Positions 16,041 through 23,887 of a DNA stretch of 63,843 nucleotides are shown one piece after another. The DNA is taken from assembly GCA_018396655.1 (NCBI GenBank), contig JAGTQF010000001.1:1-63843 (forward strand). The letters are read 5' to 3'. The position numbers and the translations under genes were made by a program. The DNA comes from Candidatus Bathyarchaeota archaeon (lineage in GTDB: Archaea > Thermoproteota > Bathyarchaeia > Bathyarchaeales > DTEX01). Within the stretch, counting starts at the first letter, position 1; every line of letters begins with the position of its first letter. The notes beneath the pieces were generated by a model. The model saw nothing but the letters and a program-made list of their open reading frames with translations. It had not been told where the DNA came from and ran no database searches.

Positions 16041-17021
16041 CTAAGATATTCTCGGTGTTGTCAAATCTGAAATGTCAATACTATAATCATATATTCGATT
16101 TAGCAATGAAACTATTGCGGTCAAATCTCGAACTCTCTCAAAGGTTAAGGTGCTGGCTGACAATTCAACTTTTCGGCTTAACTCCTCAATTGTAGGTTTC
16201 CTCTCCCTCAACGACTCAGCAAGGGGAATGTTCCGAGACAGGAATGCTGTAACAGAATCCTCATAGGTTTTATGCACATTTTTATAAAGCTCATGTATTG
16301 CCTCTAAAGACTCTTCGGTCAGCTCTGAACTCTTAAATTTCGTGGCATATTCAGCAATCTGTGAAGATTGGTCTGCAACAGCCTCGATCAGACTTGCCGT
16401 TAACCTATAGTCTAGGCAGTCTATCGGATGTATATTCAATTTCTCGCCTAGGCTTGGATTCTGAATTATTGTTCTTAGGATTCTGACTAATAGAAAATAG
16501 AGCCTATCAACTTCATTATCTCTGGCAATGACATTTCTAGCCAGCTGGTAGTCCGCCTCTAATAGCGCCCTCACGCCATCTCTACACATACCAGAGGCAA
16601 TTAAATGCTCTCGACGAAGAACTTTCTCTGGTGATAAAGCTGAAGGCTCAAGCAAACACTGCATAACTATCTTGTTATAATCCTCCTCTATAATTTCTAG
16701 GCCTATGAGACGCGCTGATGTCTGCTTAATGATGTCTCTCTCTTCAGGGGTTATGCGCTCCCTCGCCTCAACGGTTATCACATCGTAACCTAAGAGGTAT
16801 TTACCTATAATTTCACGGCTTAAATATGGTCCGGGTTTTATAGATATTGTTCTTGGAGTGGGCTCAACATTATACTTTGGGTCTATTATGAGTTTCCCAT
16901 CAGGTGCTATTAGGCTTGCTACGATTGAACCACGAACTATACCATGGCTTAAGGCCCACTCCTTAGGTAATGTAACGAAGAATGTTCCGCTTTTCGTCAT
17001 TTGTATCTTTCGGAGCTCCAT
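16041..17021 (-). CDS. AbrB-PhoU phosphate uptake regulator-like protein
   Basis: The 326-residue protein joins an N-terminal SpoVT/AbrB-type swapped-hairpin DNA-binding domain (KIQMTKSGTFFVTLPKEWAL) to a helical PhoU-like C-terminal domain (about residues 120-326). Such archaeal fusions are thought to regulate phosphate transport or related genes. No Pst transporter is nearby, so the target is uncertain. An 18-bp perfect inverted repeat at 17089-17106 lies just upstream of its TATA-like sequence and could be its own operator. Confidence 0.82.
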   Translation of the reverse strand: MELRKIQMTKSGTFFVTLPKEWALSHGIVRGSIVASLIAPDGKLIIDPKYNVEPTPRTISIKPGPYLSREIIGKYLLGYDVITVEARERITPEERDIIKQTSARLIGLEIIEEDYNKIVMQCLLEPSALSPEKVLRREHLIASGMCRDGVRALLEADYQLARNVIARDNEVDRLYFLLVRILRTIIQNPSLGEKLNIHPIDCLDYRLTASLIEAVADQSSQIAEYATKFKSSELTEESLEAIHELYKNVHKTYEDSVTAFLSRNIPLAESLRERKPTIEELSRKVELSASTLTFERVRDLTAIVSLLNRIYDYSIDISDLTTPRIS

Positions 17022-17088
17022 GATTTTTCCTCGGCATATTATATCACACTAATTTTTTGGTTATGGAGATATAAAAAGTATAATTAAT

Positions 17089-17106
17089 CTTGAGTTGATA
17101 CTCAAG
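17089..17106. promoter_or_regulatory. Palindromic operator candidate
   Basis: CTTGAGT-tgat-ACTCAAG is a perfect 7-bp inverted repeat with a 4-bp spacer. It lies about 70 bases upstream of the PhoU-like start and adjacent to a TTTATATC TATA-like box on the minus strand, where an archaeal regulator could act on that promoter. Confidence 0.5.
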
Positions 17107-17245
17107 AATATATATCAATCATAAATATCGAGAAGAATTTGCTCCGCCAATATATCTAGACATGATATGAACCTTATTTTAGCCCTAAATAATCTTAGAT
17201 AGATTGAGGAGGCTCTTTAAGTTTAAATTATAGGGAATAGCGGGA

Positions 17246-18775
17246 ATGTTAGAGCACGAAAGAAACGCTAGTGTTCGGAGAGCCATATCCCTAATAATTC
17301 AGGCCGGATATCAGGTTGATAGTGGAGCATTTGAGTTTCTAAAGGAAATCTCAGAAAAAATGGACATAATCTCCCTAGTTAAAAAGGCGATAGATGATGT
17401 AAATGCTCTCCCAGAGAAACCTCTACTAATAACTCGTGAGATTCTTGAGAGAAAGGCCGAAACATCCGAGAAAAAATCAGCTATCACCTACCCCGTTAGT
17501 GGAAAGACAAGCTTTGAGCCGTATGCAAAGAATATTGATCCAGATCTAAAGGTGATAAGTGACTCAACAAGTAAGATAAGCGCAACAGGCTCCCTTGAAG
17601 ACTGCATAGAATATTTTAGAAGCCGCTTCATGAAGATAAGTCGGATAATAAGAAATAGAATAGATGCTAAGGACGCTGGTAGCTTAGCTGACGCACTGAA
17701 GGCTCCAGAAAGCTCTAAAGTGAAGGTTATCTGCATGATAACTGAGAAGCGCGAAACTAAGCGTGGGATATTTTTTAAGGTTGAAGATTTAGAGGACCAG
17801 GCAATAGCTTTTGCGCCGGCTGAGAATCCAAATGTGTATTCTAAGGCTCAAAAAACACTTCTTGATGAAGTTGTCTGTTTAAGTGTTTTGCGTGGGAAAA
17901 GAAACTTTCTTATCATAGATGACATAATATTGCCAGATGTCCCATTAAGGAAGCCGAACAAATCTTCTGTACCTATCTGTGCAGCCCTCTTATCGGATCT
18001 CCATGTTGGAAGTAAGATGTTCATGGAGAAGGAATTTAGGTATTTCATAAGGTGGTTGAGGGGAGAGGTTGGTAGGGACAATCTTAGGGAGATGGCGAGT
18101 CGAATCAAATACCTGGTGATAGCTGGGGATATTGTTGATGGTGTGGGAATATATCCTCAGCAGCTTGAGGAGCTGGAGATAACGGACCTTTATGAGCAGT
18201 ATAAACGCGCTGCGGAGATAATTGAGATGATTCCAGATTATATTGAGATTGTTATTATACCAGGTAATCACGACGCAACTAGAAGGGCTTTACCCCAACC
18301 AGCAATATTAAGGGAATATGCTGAACCACTATACGAACTTGGGAATATACATCTCTTAGGAGACCCCTCAGTCATAAGTCTCCATGGTGTGCATCTTCTT
18401 CTCTCTCATGGAAGAAGCCTAGACGATGTTATCTCCTCAGCTCCAAATATGAGCTTCCAAGCGCCTGATGAAGCCATGAAACTTCTACTCCAATGTAGAC
18501 ATTTAGCTCCCATATATGGTATGAGAACATTAATAGCTTCGGAGAGAACCGACCATTTAGTTATAGAGCACATACCAGACATTTTTCATGCGGGGCACGT
18601 GCACATGATGAAATACAGCGTCTATCGTGGCATACTCGTAGTGAATTCAGGCGCATGGCAGAAGCAGACAGAATATCAGAGGGAGATGGGACATATACCA
18701 AACCCGGGCATAATCCCAATAGTGGATTTACAAACTTTAAGCGTCTTCCCAATAGATTTCACTTCGACAATATAG
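17246..18775 (+). CDS. polB (dp1): DNA polymerase D small subunit (DP1)
   Basis: The 509-residue exonuclease subunit of PolD has an N-terminal helical region, an OB-fold (about residues 150-240) and a C-terminal calcineurin-like phosphodiesterase domain. Active-site motifs are LLSDLHVGSKMF, VIAGDIVDGVG, IIPGNHDATRR, LLSHGRS and HAGHVHMMKY, giving the full Mn2+ site for 3'-5' proofreading. It partners with the large subunit encoded at 24164-27634. It converges with orc1/cdc6 with only seven bases between the stops, and the candidate origin lies just beyond. Confidence 0.95.
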   Translation: MLEHERNASVRRAISLIIQAGYQVDSGAFEFLKEISEKMDIISLVKKAIDDVNALPEKPLLITREILERKAETSEKKSAITYPVSGKTSFEPYAKNIDPDLKVISDSTSKISATGSLEDCIEYFRSRFMKISRIIRNRIDAKDAGSLADALKAPESSKVKVICMITEKRETKRGIFFKVEDLEDQAIAFAPAENPNVYSKAQKTLLDEVVCLSVLRGKRNFLIIDDIILPDVPLRKPNKSSVPICAALLSDLHVGSKMFMEKEFRYFIRWLRGEVGRDNLREMASRIKYLVIAGDIVDGVGIYPQQLEELEITDLYEQYKRAAEIIEMIPDYIEIVIIPGNHDATRRALPQPAILREYAEPLYELGNIHLLGDPSVISLHGVHLLLSHGRSLDDVISSAPNMSFQAPDEAMKLLLQCRHLAPIYGMRTLIASERTDHLVIEHIPDIFHAGHVHMMKYSVYRGILVVNSGAWQKQTEYQREMGHIPNPGIIPIVDLQTLSVFPIDFTSTI

Positions 18776-18782
18776 AGGAGGG

Positions 18783-20024
18783 TCATTGAGAGGAGGATAA
18801 ATATTTGGGCTTGTAACTTATTATGCCTCTAAACCTTTCATCTTCAGAGAGAACTTCAACGATGACCTTTCGCGGAACACCAAGACTTATTTTCTTTGTC
18901 CGCCCATATCGCCCTAAACTTACCAGTCTCGAATTTAAAAGGCCCATAACATCCAGCTCATTTATCAGTCCACTCACTCTCCTCTGCGTTAAAGGACTTA
19001 TGCCAAGCTGCTCGCAAAGTTCCGAATAGAGATTATATATGTCCCCTGTTACCGAGCGATTCGCATCAAACTTGTTGAGTAAGTATACGCTTAAGAGAAC
19101 AATCTTTGAGTGAGTTGGCAAACTCTTTATGCTCTCATAGACTTGGTCGTGCTCTATTCTCTCCTGAGCCTCGCGGACATGAAACTCGGTAATTTTCCCA
19201 TCCCCCCTTCGCTCAGCAATCTCACCAGCGACTCTCAAAAGGTCTAGAGCTCTTCTGGCATCACCATGTTCGGCAGCCGCTAATGCAGCACATAATCTGA
19301 TAGCACCATTCGTTAAGACTCCATCATAAAATGCTATTTTCGCTCTCTCTAAAAGTATATCCTGAAGCTCATCAGCATTATAGGGCTTAAAGATAATCTC
19401 CTCTTCACTCAGTGTGCTTAGAACTCTCGGATCAAGAAATTCCTTAAACTTTAAGTCGTTTGAGATTCCTATAAGTGAGACTTTACTTTCATGGAGACTT
19501 TCATTTATTCTGGTGAGCTCATAGAGAAGCGTATCACCTCTAATTTTGATGAGTGCATCAATCTCGTCTAATGCTACGAGAAGGATTATTCCTTGAGATT
19601 CAAGATGCTTTTTGAATCTGTCGAAAATTTCGCCAACAGCTAATCCCGTGAAAGGAACTTTCACGTTAATGCTTGAGCATAATGTGGCAAGAACTCTATA
19701 TTCCGTTCCAGCCAGCCGGCAGTTAACGAAGCAAACCTTAACTGGAGAGCCTATCTCAGTAGCTTTCTGAGCAAGCTTATTTAACACAAACTTAACAACA
19801 GCTGTCTTTCCAGTGCCAGTCTTACCATAGATTAGGACATTGGAGCATGGTGAACCTTTAAGGGCAGGGGCGGTTATTTCGCCTAAGCGGAGGATTTGCT
19901 CCTTTCTATGGGGGAGATTTTCAGGAACATAATCATGCCTAAGCACTTCCCTATTTCTAAATATCCTTGAACCTTTCAGAAACTGAGCGAAGACATCGTC
20001 CAAGATATCCTCTTGATTCTCCAT
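18783..20024 (-). CDS. cdc6: Orc1/Cdc6 replication initiator
   Basis: The 413-residue AAA+ initiator has Walker A IYGKTGTGKTAVVKF, Walker B LLVALDEIDAL, sensor 1 LIGISND, the initiator-specific lid with GDARRALDLLRVAGEIA and a C-terminal winged-helix domain (about 320-400). Family members bind origin recognition boxes and load the MCM helicase. The gene reads away from the 714-bp spacer at 20025-20738, which contains three matching boxes; this arrangement is typical of archaeal origins linked to their initiator gene. GGGG lies upstream of the ATG start. Confidence 0.95.
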   Translation of the reverse strand: MENQEDILDDVFAQFLKGSRIFRNREVLRHDYVPENLPHRKEQILRLGEITAPALKGSPCSNVLIYGKTGTGKTAVVKFVLNKLAQKATEIGSPVKVCFVNCRLAGTEYRVLATLCSSINVKVPFTGLAVGEIFDRFKKHLESQGIILLVALDEIDALIKIRGDTLLYELTRINESLHESKVSLIGISNDLKFKEFLDPRVLSTLSEEEIIFKPYNADELQDILLERAKIAFYDGVLTNGAIRLCAALAAAEHGDARRALDLLRVAGEIAERRGDGKITEFHVREAQERIEHDQVYESIKSLPTHSKIVLLSVYLLNKFDANRSVTGDIYNLYSELCEQLGISPLTQRRVSGLINELDVMGLLNSRLVSLGRYGRTKKISLGVPRKVIVEVLSEDERFRGIISYKPKYLSSSQ

Positions 20025-20139
20025 TTAAACCCCTTTTCCTATCTGCCTTCAGCCTAGAAATTACACTTTATGAAAATTAAGAACTCTCATACAAAAAAAT
20101 AGATAAAGAATAGCAAAGTGTTAAAGAAAGGGGGCTCCC

Positions 20140-20160
20140 ACCCCTCTATTTCTACTGGAA
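20140..20160 (-). promoter_or_regulatory. Origin recognition box A
   Basis: On the minus strand this reads TTCCAGTAGAAA, four bases, then GGGGT. It has the dyad-like core and G-string of archaeal ORB elements. The G-string points toward cdc6, away from the AT-rich centre. Confidence 0.75.
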
Positions 20161-20363
20161 CAGCCCCTTTTATTAAGAAAAATTTTTCCTAAAAATAAAA
20201 GGAACAGCCTCCCATTGTGTATAGAAAGACTTGATATTTAACATCGTTTATACAATGTTTTATACTAAAAGTTAAAAATTAATTTTGCAATCCTACAGAA
20301 AAAAACAGGCCAATAAAGCCATTTTTTCAGCCAAAAATTTAAGCTTCTAGTTTCTTATGGTTG

Positions 20364-20384
20364 CTCCAGTGGAAAATTGGGGGT
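20364..20384 (+). promoter_or_regulatory. Origin recognition box B
   Basis: On the plus strand this reads CTCCAGTGGAAA, four bases, then GGGGT. It is the best match to the classical CCAGTGGAAA core. It is inverted relative to box A and is followed three bases later by a TGTGATGT motif (20388-20395) that recurs near the neighbouring genes. Confidence 0.78.
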
Positions 20385-20552
20385 CGGTGTGATGTAGTGA
20401 AATCATATTATTGTCTGGTATTGCACATTATTGGTCTTTAACAAGTTTCACTTGTTGTGAACTACATGTTAGTGCTAAAAAGTATTCACTCTTTTTCTTC
20501 ACTCTTTTCTCGCTATAATAATCTAAAATGGATTTAATTTTGTTAAAAGGCC

Positions 20553-20573
20553 ACCCCTTCATTTCCTTTGGAA
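20553..20573 (-). promoter_or_regulatory. Origin recognition box C
   Basis: On the minus strand this reads TTCCAAAGGAAA, four bases, then GGGGT. It has the same spacing as boxes A and B, with a fully palindromic TTTCC/GGAAA core. Confidence 0.7.
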
Positions 20574-20786
20574 AAAGAAACAAAATCTTTTCTTTTCCTA
20601 TTTGAAGAAAATTTCCGTTATGTTAAATTTGTTAAGCAAAAAATTTGCAAAATTTTCCTTTTTTTGCAAAAGATAGCTTTTTCTCTATTTTTCTTCGCGG
20701 AGTTTTAACCGAATAATTTATAACTTGTGAAGTGATAATTGTTAACCGTTAGCTACCGGGTGAAGTCTCTATTGCCTGCAAGAAAG

Positions 20787-21179
20787 ATGAAAGTTGAAGT
20801 CTATGATGAATCTGGAAACCGATATGTAATTAGCTTTGAAGGTAGGGTTACACGGGAAAAGGCTCTAAAAATTTTAGACATTATTGAATTGCTTGGCGGT
20901 ATGCCAATTTCAGAACCAATTGAATATCTGCATGATCTCTCCAAAATCGAGAAAGTTCTCTTCATAGTAAAAAAGAATTTTCCCATAGTTTGGTTCTCGG
21001 CGAAAGAGGTCCAGAAAGTTTATGAGAAGGAGACTGGTGAATTTATAAGCCTTAGTGCGGTTTCAACCTACCTAACAAGACTGGCTGATAAGGGTATTTT
21101 AATAAAAGCGAAGAATGGCAGCCGCATATCTTTTAGACTTGCGTCTAGAGAATTAAAGGAAGTTATCAGGCCCTTTTAA
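20787..21179 (+). CDS. Winged-helix-like protein beside the origin
   Basis: The protein has about 130 residues. An N-terminal beta-rich part (MKVEVYDESGNRYVISFEGR) leads to a helical segment and then a winged-helix-like region: FSAKEVQKVYEKETGEFISL, then SAVSTYLTRLADKGILIKAK. This resembles a recognition helix and wing, so DNA binding is likely. I chose the ATG at 20787; an in-frame TTG at 20739 would add 16 residues but lies too close to the TATA-like AATTTATAA at about 20715. It diverges from cdc6 across the origin, suggesting a replication or origin-linked regulatory role. Confidence 0.65.
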   Translation: MKVEVYDESGNRYVISFEGRVTREKALKILDIIELLGGMPISEPIEYLHDLSKIEKVLFIVKKNFPIVWFSAKEVQKVYEKETGEFISLSAVSTYLTRLADKGILIKAKNGSRISFRLASRELKEVIRPF

Positions 21180-21182
21180 GGA

Positions 21183-21908
21183 TTAAGTCTTAGGGCTCTC
21201 TCCTCTTAAAATCTCTTCCATTTCTTTGTTTAAGCGGTAAACATAAGGAATCCTATCATCCCTTCTTTCAACATATCCGCGCGTATAAAGGCTTTTCATT
21301 AATCGAGCCGTGTGCTCCCTTGTCAACCCAATCCTATCTTTTATTTCTGGAACAGTTTTCTCTCCCTCTTTTGCTAAAATCTCTAAAACCTTCAATTCAG
21401 TTTCCGTGAGTGAGACTAAAACTTTATCGTCTTTCGCCGTGAATGTTGTGCGTGAGGGCTTAACCTTTGATTCCACATTTTTTTCTCTAACTTCGGCCTT
21501 CTCTATTCTGCTTTTCTCAATCTCGCTCAATTTCTTTAGAACCTCATCATATTTAACAGATAGATCATCAACTTTAGTTTTTAACTCCTCATAATTGGCG
21601 TAATACACCTCTTTATATTTCATTAATTTATCAACCTCGCCTCTAATATTAACTAGCATCGCATTTAGCTCCTCCAATCTTCTTATCTCTCCAGAAAGAA
21701 CCTCTTCAAACCTCCTAGATATCTCCTCAATCTTCTCGTTCTGCCTCTTAATATCTCCATTAAAACTAAAGATTATATCGTCGATAACGCCTTTTGCCCT
21801 CTTATATTCTCTTTCTCCCTCCCTCAACCGTTTATAATAAATAAATAAAAACGCAGAGGCTACCCCAAAGAGAACGATATGGATGCCTATCAATAGGATA
21901 TCAAACAT
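21183..21908 (-). CDS. Membrane-anchored coiled-coil winged-helix protein
   Basis: The 241-residue protein has one N-terminal transmembrane helix (residues 4-25), a long charged coiled coil (about 30-145), a linker and a C-terminal MarR-like winged helix (about 165-235): LTETELKVLEILAKEGEKTV, PEIKDRIGLTREHTARLMKS, then LYTRGYVERRDD. The layout is a DNA-binding head tethered to the membrane by a stalk. It converges with the preceding origin-side gene with three bases between stops. Its start lies inside a cluster of ATCAC/GTGAT motifs, which suggests autoregulation. Membrane attachment of the origin region is an inference. Confidence 0.8.
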   Translation of the reverse strand: MFDILLIGIHIVLFGVASAFLFIYYKRLREGEREYKRAKGVIDDIIFSFNGDIKRQNEKIEEISRRFEEVLSGEIRRLEELNAMLVNIRGEVDKLMKYKEVYYANYEELKTKVDDLSVKYDEVLKKLSEIEKSRIEKAEVREKNVESKVKPSRTTFTAKDDKVLVSLTETELKVLEILAKEGEKTVPEIKDRIGLTREHTARLMKSLYTRGYVERRDDRIPYVYRLNKEMEEILRGESPKT

Positions 21909-21979
21909 TGTGACATCCCCGTGACATCACGAATCACGTGATTCATAAACATCACGATTCAATCACAATATAATCACAG
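21909..21979. promoter_or_regulatory. ATCAC/GTGAT motif cluster at the winged-helix gene promoter
   Basis: Within 71 bases upstream of the start there are GTGACATC, GTGACATCAC, the perfect 14-bp palindrome GAATCACGTGATTC (21931-21944) and three more ATCAC units (21951, 21962 and 21973). The repeated core suggests multiple binding sites for one regulator. Confidence 0.55.
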
Positions 21980-21992
21980 TATTACGCTTAAA

Positions 21993-22099
21993 ATACTTTC
22001 GGTATCTCATTTTACATCCTCTTGAAAAAGATTTAGAATTACTGCGCCTAATACTGTAAAATATCAGGCTGAGAATATAAAATGAGATACCGAAAGTAT
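21993..22099. repeat. 22-bp inverted repeat enclosing a copied gene fragment
   Basis: Positions 21993-22014 and 22078-22099 are perfectly complementary (22 bp; outer arm ends ATACTTTCGG). The 63-nt interior holds, at 22053-22077, a 25-nt segment identical to 9039-9063 inside the HMG-CoA synthase gene. A minus-strand transcript, the direction of both flanking genes, would present this segment as antisense in the loop of a long hairpin. Alternatively it is a small non-autonomous mobile element that captured host DNA. No target-site duplication is obvious. Confidence 0.7.
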
Positions 22100-22107
22100 A
22101 AGGATTT

Positions 22108-22129
22108 GTGATGTCTTTTGTGACATCAC
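22108..22129. promoter_or_regulatory. GTGATGTC/GACATCAC inverted repeat
   Basis: GTGATGTC (22108-22115) and GACATCAC (22122-22129) form a perfect 8-bp inverted repeat with a 6-bp spacer. It overlaps the stop codon of the minus-strand gene ending at 22126. It could be a regulator site of the local GTGAT motif set or a 3'-end hairpin. Confidence 0.5.
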
Positions 22130-22572
22130 GCTTTGCCGGACATAGCTCTGGGCTTAGAAAGAGCGAAAAGTCCCTTTTCTATCTCCTCCTGAAGAGTCCG
22201 TATTATTCTTATTTGTTCCTCGCTTATCTCACCCTTCTTCCATAAATCCTTATACTTTTCGCTGTATGCTCTTACTTTATTTGATATCTCAATGTATGGA
22301 TTTAGACGTGGATCATCAAAAATGCCCAAGTAACCTAAAAGAATAACTGTATAAATTGATCTAATTATATTCTTCCTTGCCTGCGCTAAGGTTCTGTTGA
22401 ATGAGCCACGGCTCACACCTACGGGCCTTAGTTTTGCCTTTTCCTCATAAACTATTCTTTCTTCACATATTTTTTCGGCTAAAATATCTATTAAGAAAGT
22501 TTCTGCCTGTATTCTCGTCAAATTGCTATTTTTAAGGAGTATTTTGAATATTGGATCTTTATTTAGGCTCAT
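22126..22572 (-). CDS. Helical origin-neighbour protein, unknown
   Basis: The 148-residue protein is mainly helical. Its centre, VGVSRGSFNRTLAQARKNII, followed by RSIYTVILLGYLGIFDD, looks like a compact DNA-binding or dimerisation helix pair. No cysteine motif or membrane span is present. I do not recognise the family with certainty. TGTGATGT repeats lie about 135-160 bases upstream of its start and a related inverted repeat sits on its stop codon, so it shares control elements with the membrane-anchored winged-helix gene. Confidence 0.6.
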   Translation of the reverse strand: MSLNKDPIFKILLKNSNLTRIQAETFLIDILAEKICEERIVYEEKAKLRPVGVSRGSFNRTLAQARKNIIRSIYTVILLGYLGIFDDPRLNPYIEISNKVRAYSEKYKDLWKKGEISEEQIRIIRTLQEEIEKGLFALSKPRAMSGKA

Positions 22573-22705
22573 CAGCCACTTTTGAACTTCATCTTTTAAT
22601 GCCGGATTTTTCAGTTCGAGAGTCCCTCCTAATGAATACGTTTTTGTATACGCATATCTATTTAAGTTTTTGCGCCTGAATAATTATTGCTGTCTGCTCA
22701 TGTGC

Positions 22706-22729
22706 TGTGATGTGATTTTGTTGTGATGT
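22706..22729. promoter_or_regulatory. TGTGAT repeat cluster
   Basis: TGTGATGT (22706-22713), the overlapping TGTGAT (22711-22716) and TGTGATGT (22722-22729) lie in the spacer between the divergent unknown gene and Elf1. They match the motif found near the origin and at 21909-21979. Confidence 0.5.
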
Positions 22730-22819
22730 TTTGATATCTGCATTTTTCATAACGCTTAAGAGGTTAATGCGCTAAATCTTTTAGGTAACTGTTGGTAAGT
22801 TAGTATTGCTGGGTCTAAG

Positions 22820-23065
22820 ATGGGAAGAAGACGTAGGAAAGTAGTTCGCATACCAAAGAAGAAGCTACCTAAGGTTTTCTTGTGTCCAAAATGTAATCAA
22901 CAATCTATTAGAATTGAGATAATTGATGAGAGTGGAGGAGAAAGAAAGGCCACAATTAAATGTGGGAATTTAAATTGCGGCTTTACGAAAGAGATTCAAA
23001 TAAAACCCTTCTTTAAGGAAATAGACGTTTATTGCCAATTCATAGATGAATTTTATGGTTCATGA
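22820..23065 (+). CDS. elf1: Elf1-like transcription elongation factor
   Basis: The 81-residue protein has the Elf1 layout. A basic N-terminal tail ([20 protein letters not shown]) is followed by a zinc ribbon with CPKC (from about residue 24) and CGNLNC, and then by the diagnostic ending [13 protein letters not shown], matching PIDVYSEWID in eukaryotic Elf1. Elf1 binds elongating RNA polymerase near DNA entry. The gene heads an operon with GGGP synthase 24 bases downstream. Confidence 0.88.
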   Translation: MGRRRRKVVRIPKKKLPKVFLCPKCNQQSIRIEIIDESGGERKATIKCGNLNCGFTKEIQIKPFFKEIDVYCQFIDEFYGS

Positions 23066-23089
23066 GAAAGTGATTGGGAGACAATTAAA

Positions 23090-23887
23090 ATGGTCGGTAG
23101 AGTCGAGAAATATCTCTTGGAAAGGATTCGGAATGAAGGAGCAATACACATGACGCTCATCGATCCAGAGAAGGTAACACCGGAGTCTGCCGTACTTATA
23201 TCTTGTGAGAGTGAATCTTGCGGTTCCTCGGCTATAATGATTGGTGGAACGACTCTTATATCTCCAAATACCCTAAATAGTGTTGCTAAGGCTATTAAGG
23301 ACTCTGTTAATATACCAGTCATATTATTCCCAAATAATATAACTGGGATTAGTGAGTACGCTGATGCAATATGGTTTATGTCCCTTTTAAACTCAGCAGA
23401 CCCATACTTTATAGCTGGAGCGCAGGTGCTAGCAGCACCATTGATTAGAAAACTCGGTTTGGAAACTATTCCACTTGGATATATAATAGTTGGTGAGGGG
23501 GGCTCGGCGGGGGTTATTGGAAAGGCGTGTCCAATTCCATACAATAAACCTGAGTTGGCGGTTGCCCATGCACTAGCAGCCCAATTCTTTGGCATGAGAT
23601 TTGTTTATTTAGAGGCTGGTTCTGGCGCAAGCCAGCCGGTTCCAACGGAAATGATTAGAATGGTTAGGGAGAATGTCAATTTAACCTTGATTGTTGGTGG
23701 AGGAATAAGGACTGGAAATCAGGCTGAGACTGCGGTGAAGGCTGGGGCTGACATAATAGTCACTGGCACGGTGACCGAGACTAGTAGAAAGGAAGAAATT
23801 AAAAGTAAGTTGATTGAAATAATTAGGGGTGTGAGGGAGGGGGCGAAAAGCAAGTTTAGGGGGAATGTTAGTATTGACAGCGTTTGA
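23090..23887 (+). CDS. Geranylgeranylglyceryl phosphate synthase
   Basis: The 265-residue TIM barrel catalyses the first committed step of archaeal membrane lipid synthesis, joining sn-glycerol-1-phosphate to geranylgeranyl diphosphate. Recognisable stretches are HMTLIDPEKVTPESA, IMIGGTT, VILFPNNITGIS, PLGYIIVGEGGSAGVIGKA, VYLEAGSGASQPVP and the phosphate-binding LIVGGGIRTGNQAE. These match the GGGPS/PcrB family at full length. It overlaps the next ORF by 23 bases. Confidence 0.93.
   Translation: MVGRVEKYLLERIRNEGAIHMTLIDPEKVTPESAVLISCESESCGSSAIMIGGTTLISPNTLNSVAKAIKDSVNIPVILFPNNITGISEYADAIWFMSLLNSADPYFIAGAQVLAAPLIRKLGLETIPLGYIIVGEGGSAGVIGKACPIPYNKPELAVAHALAAQFFGMRFVYLEAGSGASQPVPTEMIRMVRENVNLTLIVGGGIRTGNQAETAVKAGADIIVTGTVTETSRKEEIKSKLIEIIRGVREGAKSKFRGNVSIDSV

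Larger units (their letters stand above)
20025..20738. other. Candidate replication origin (oriC)
   Basis: This is the longest gene-free stretch in the window and is strongly AT-rich, especially 20165-20200 and 20590-20690. It directly abuts orc1/cdc6. It contains three 21-bp elements that share the pattern YTCCA-nn-RGAAA-nnnn-GGGGT, matching the archaeal origin recognition box. Two of them, on opposite strands, flank a 200-bp AT-rich segment that could unwind first. An imperfect inverted repeat (CATTGTGTATA with TATACAATG) lies near 20213-20256. The origin call is an inference from these features. Confidence 0.8.

Noticed and set aside
21993..22099. CRISPR repeat-spacer unit
   Set aside because: The repeats are inverted, only two occur, and there are no cas genes nearby.
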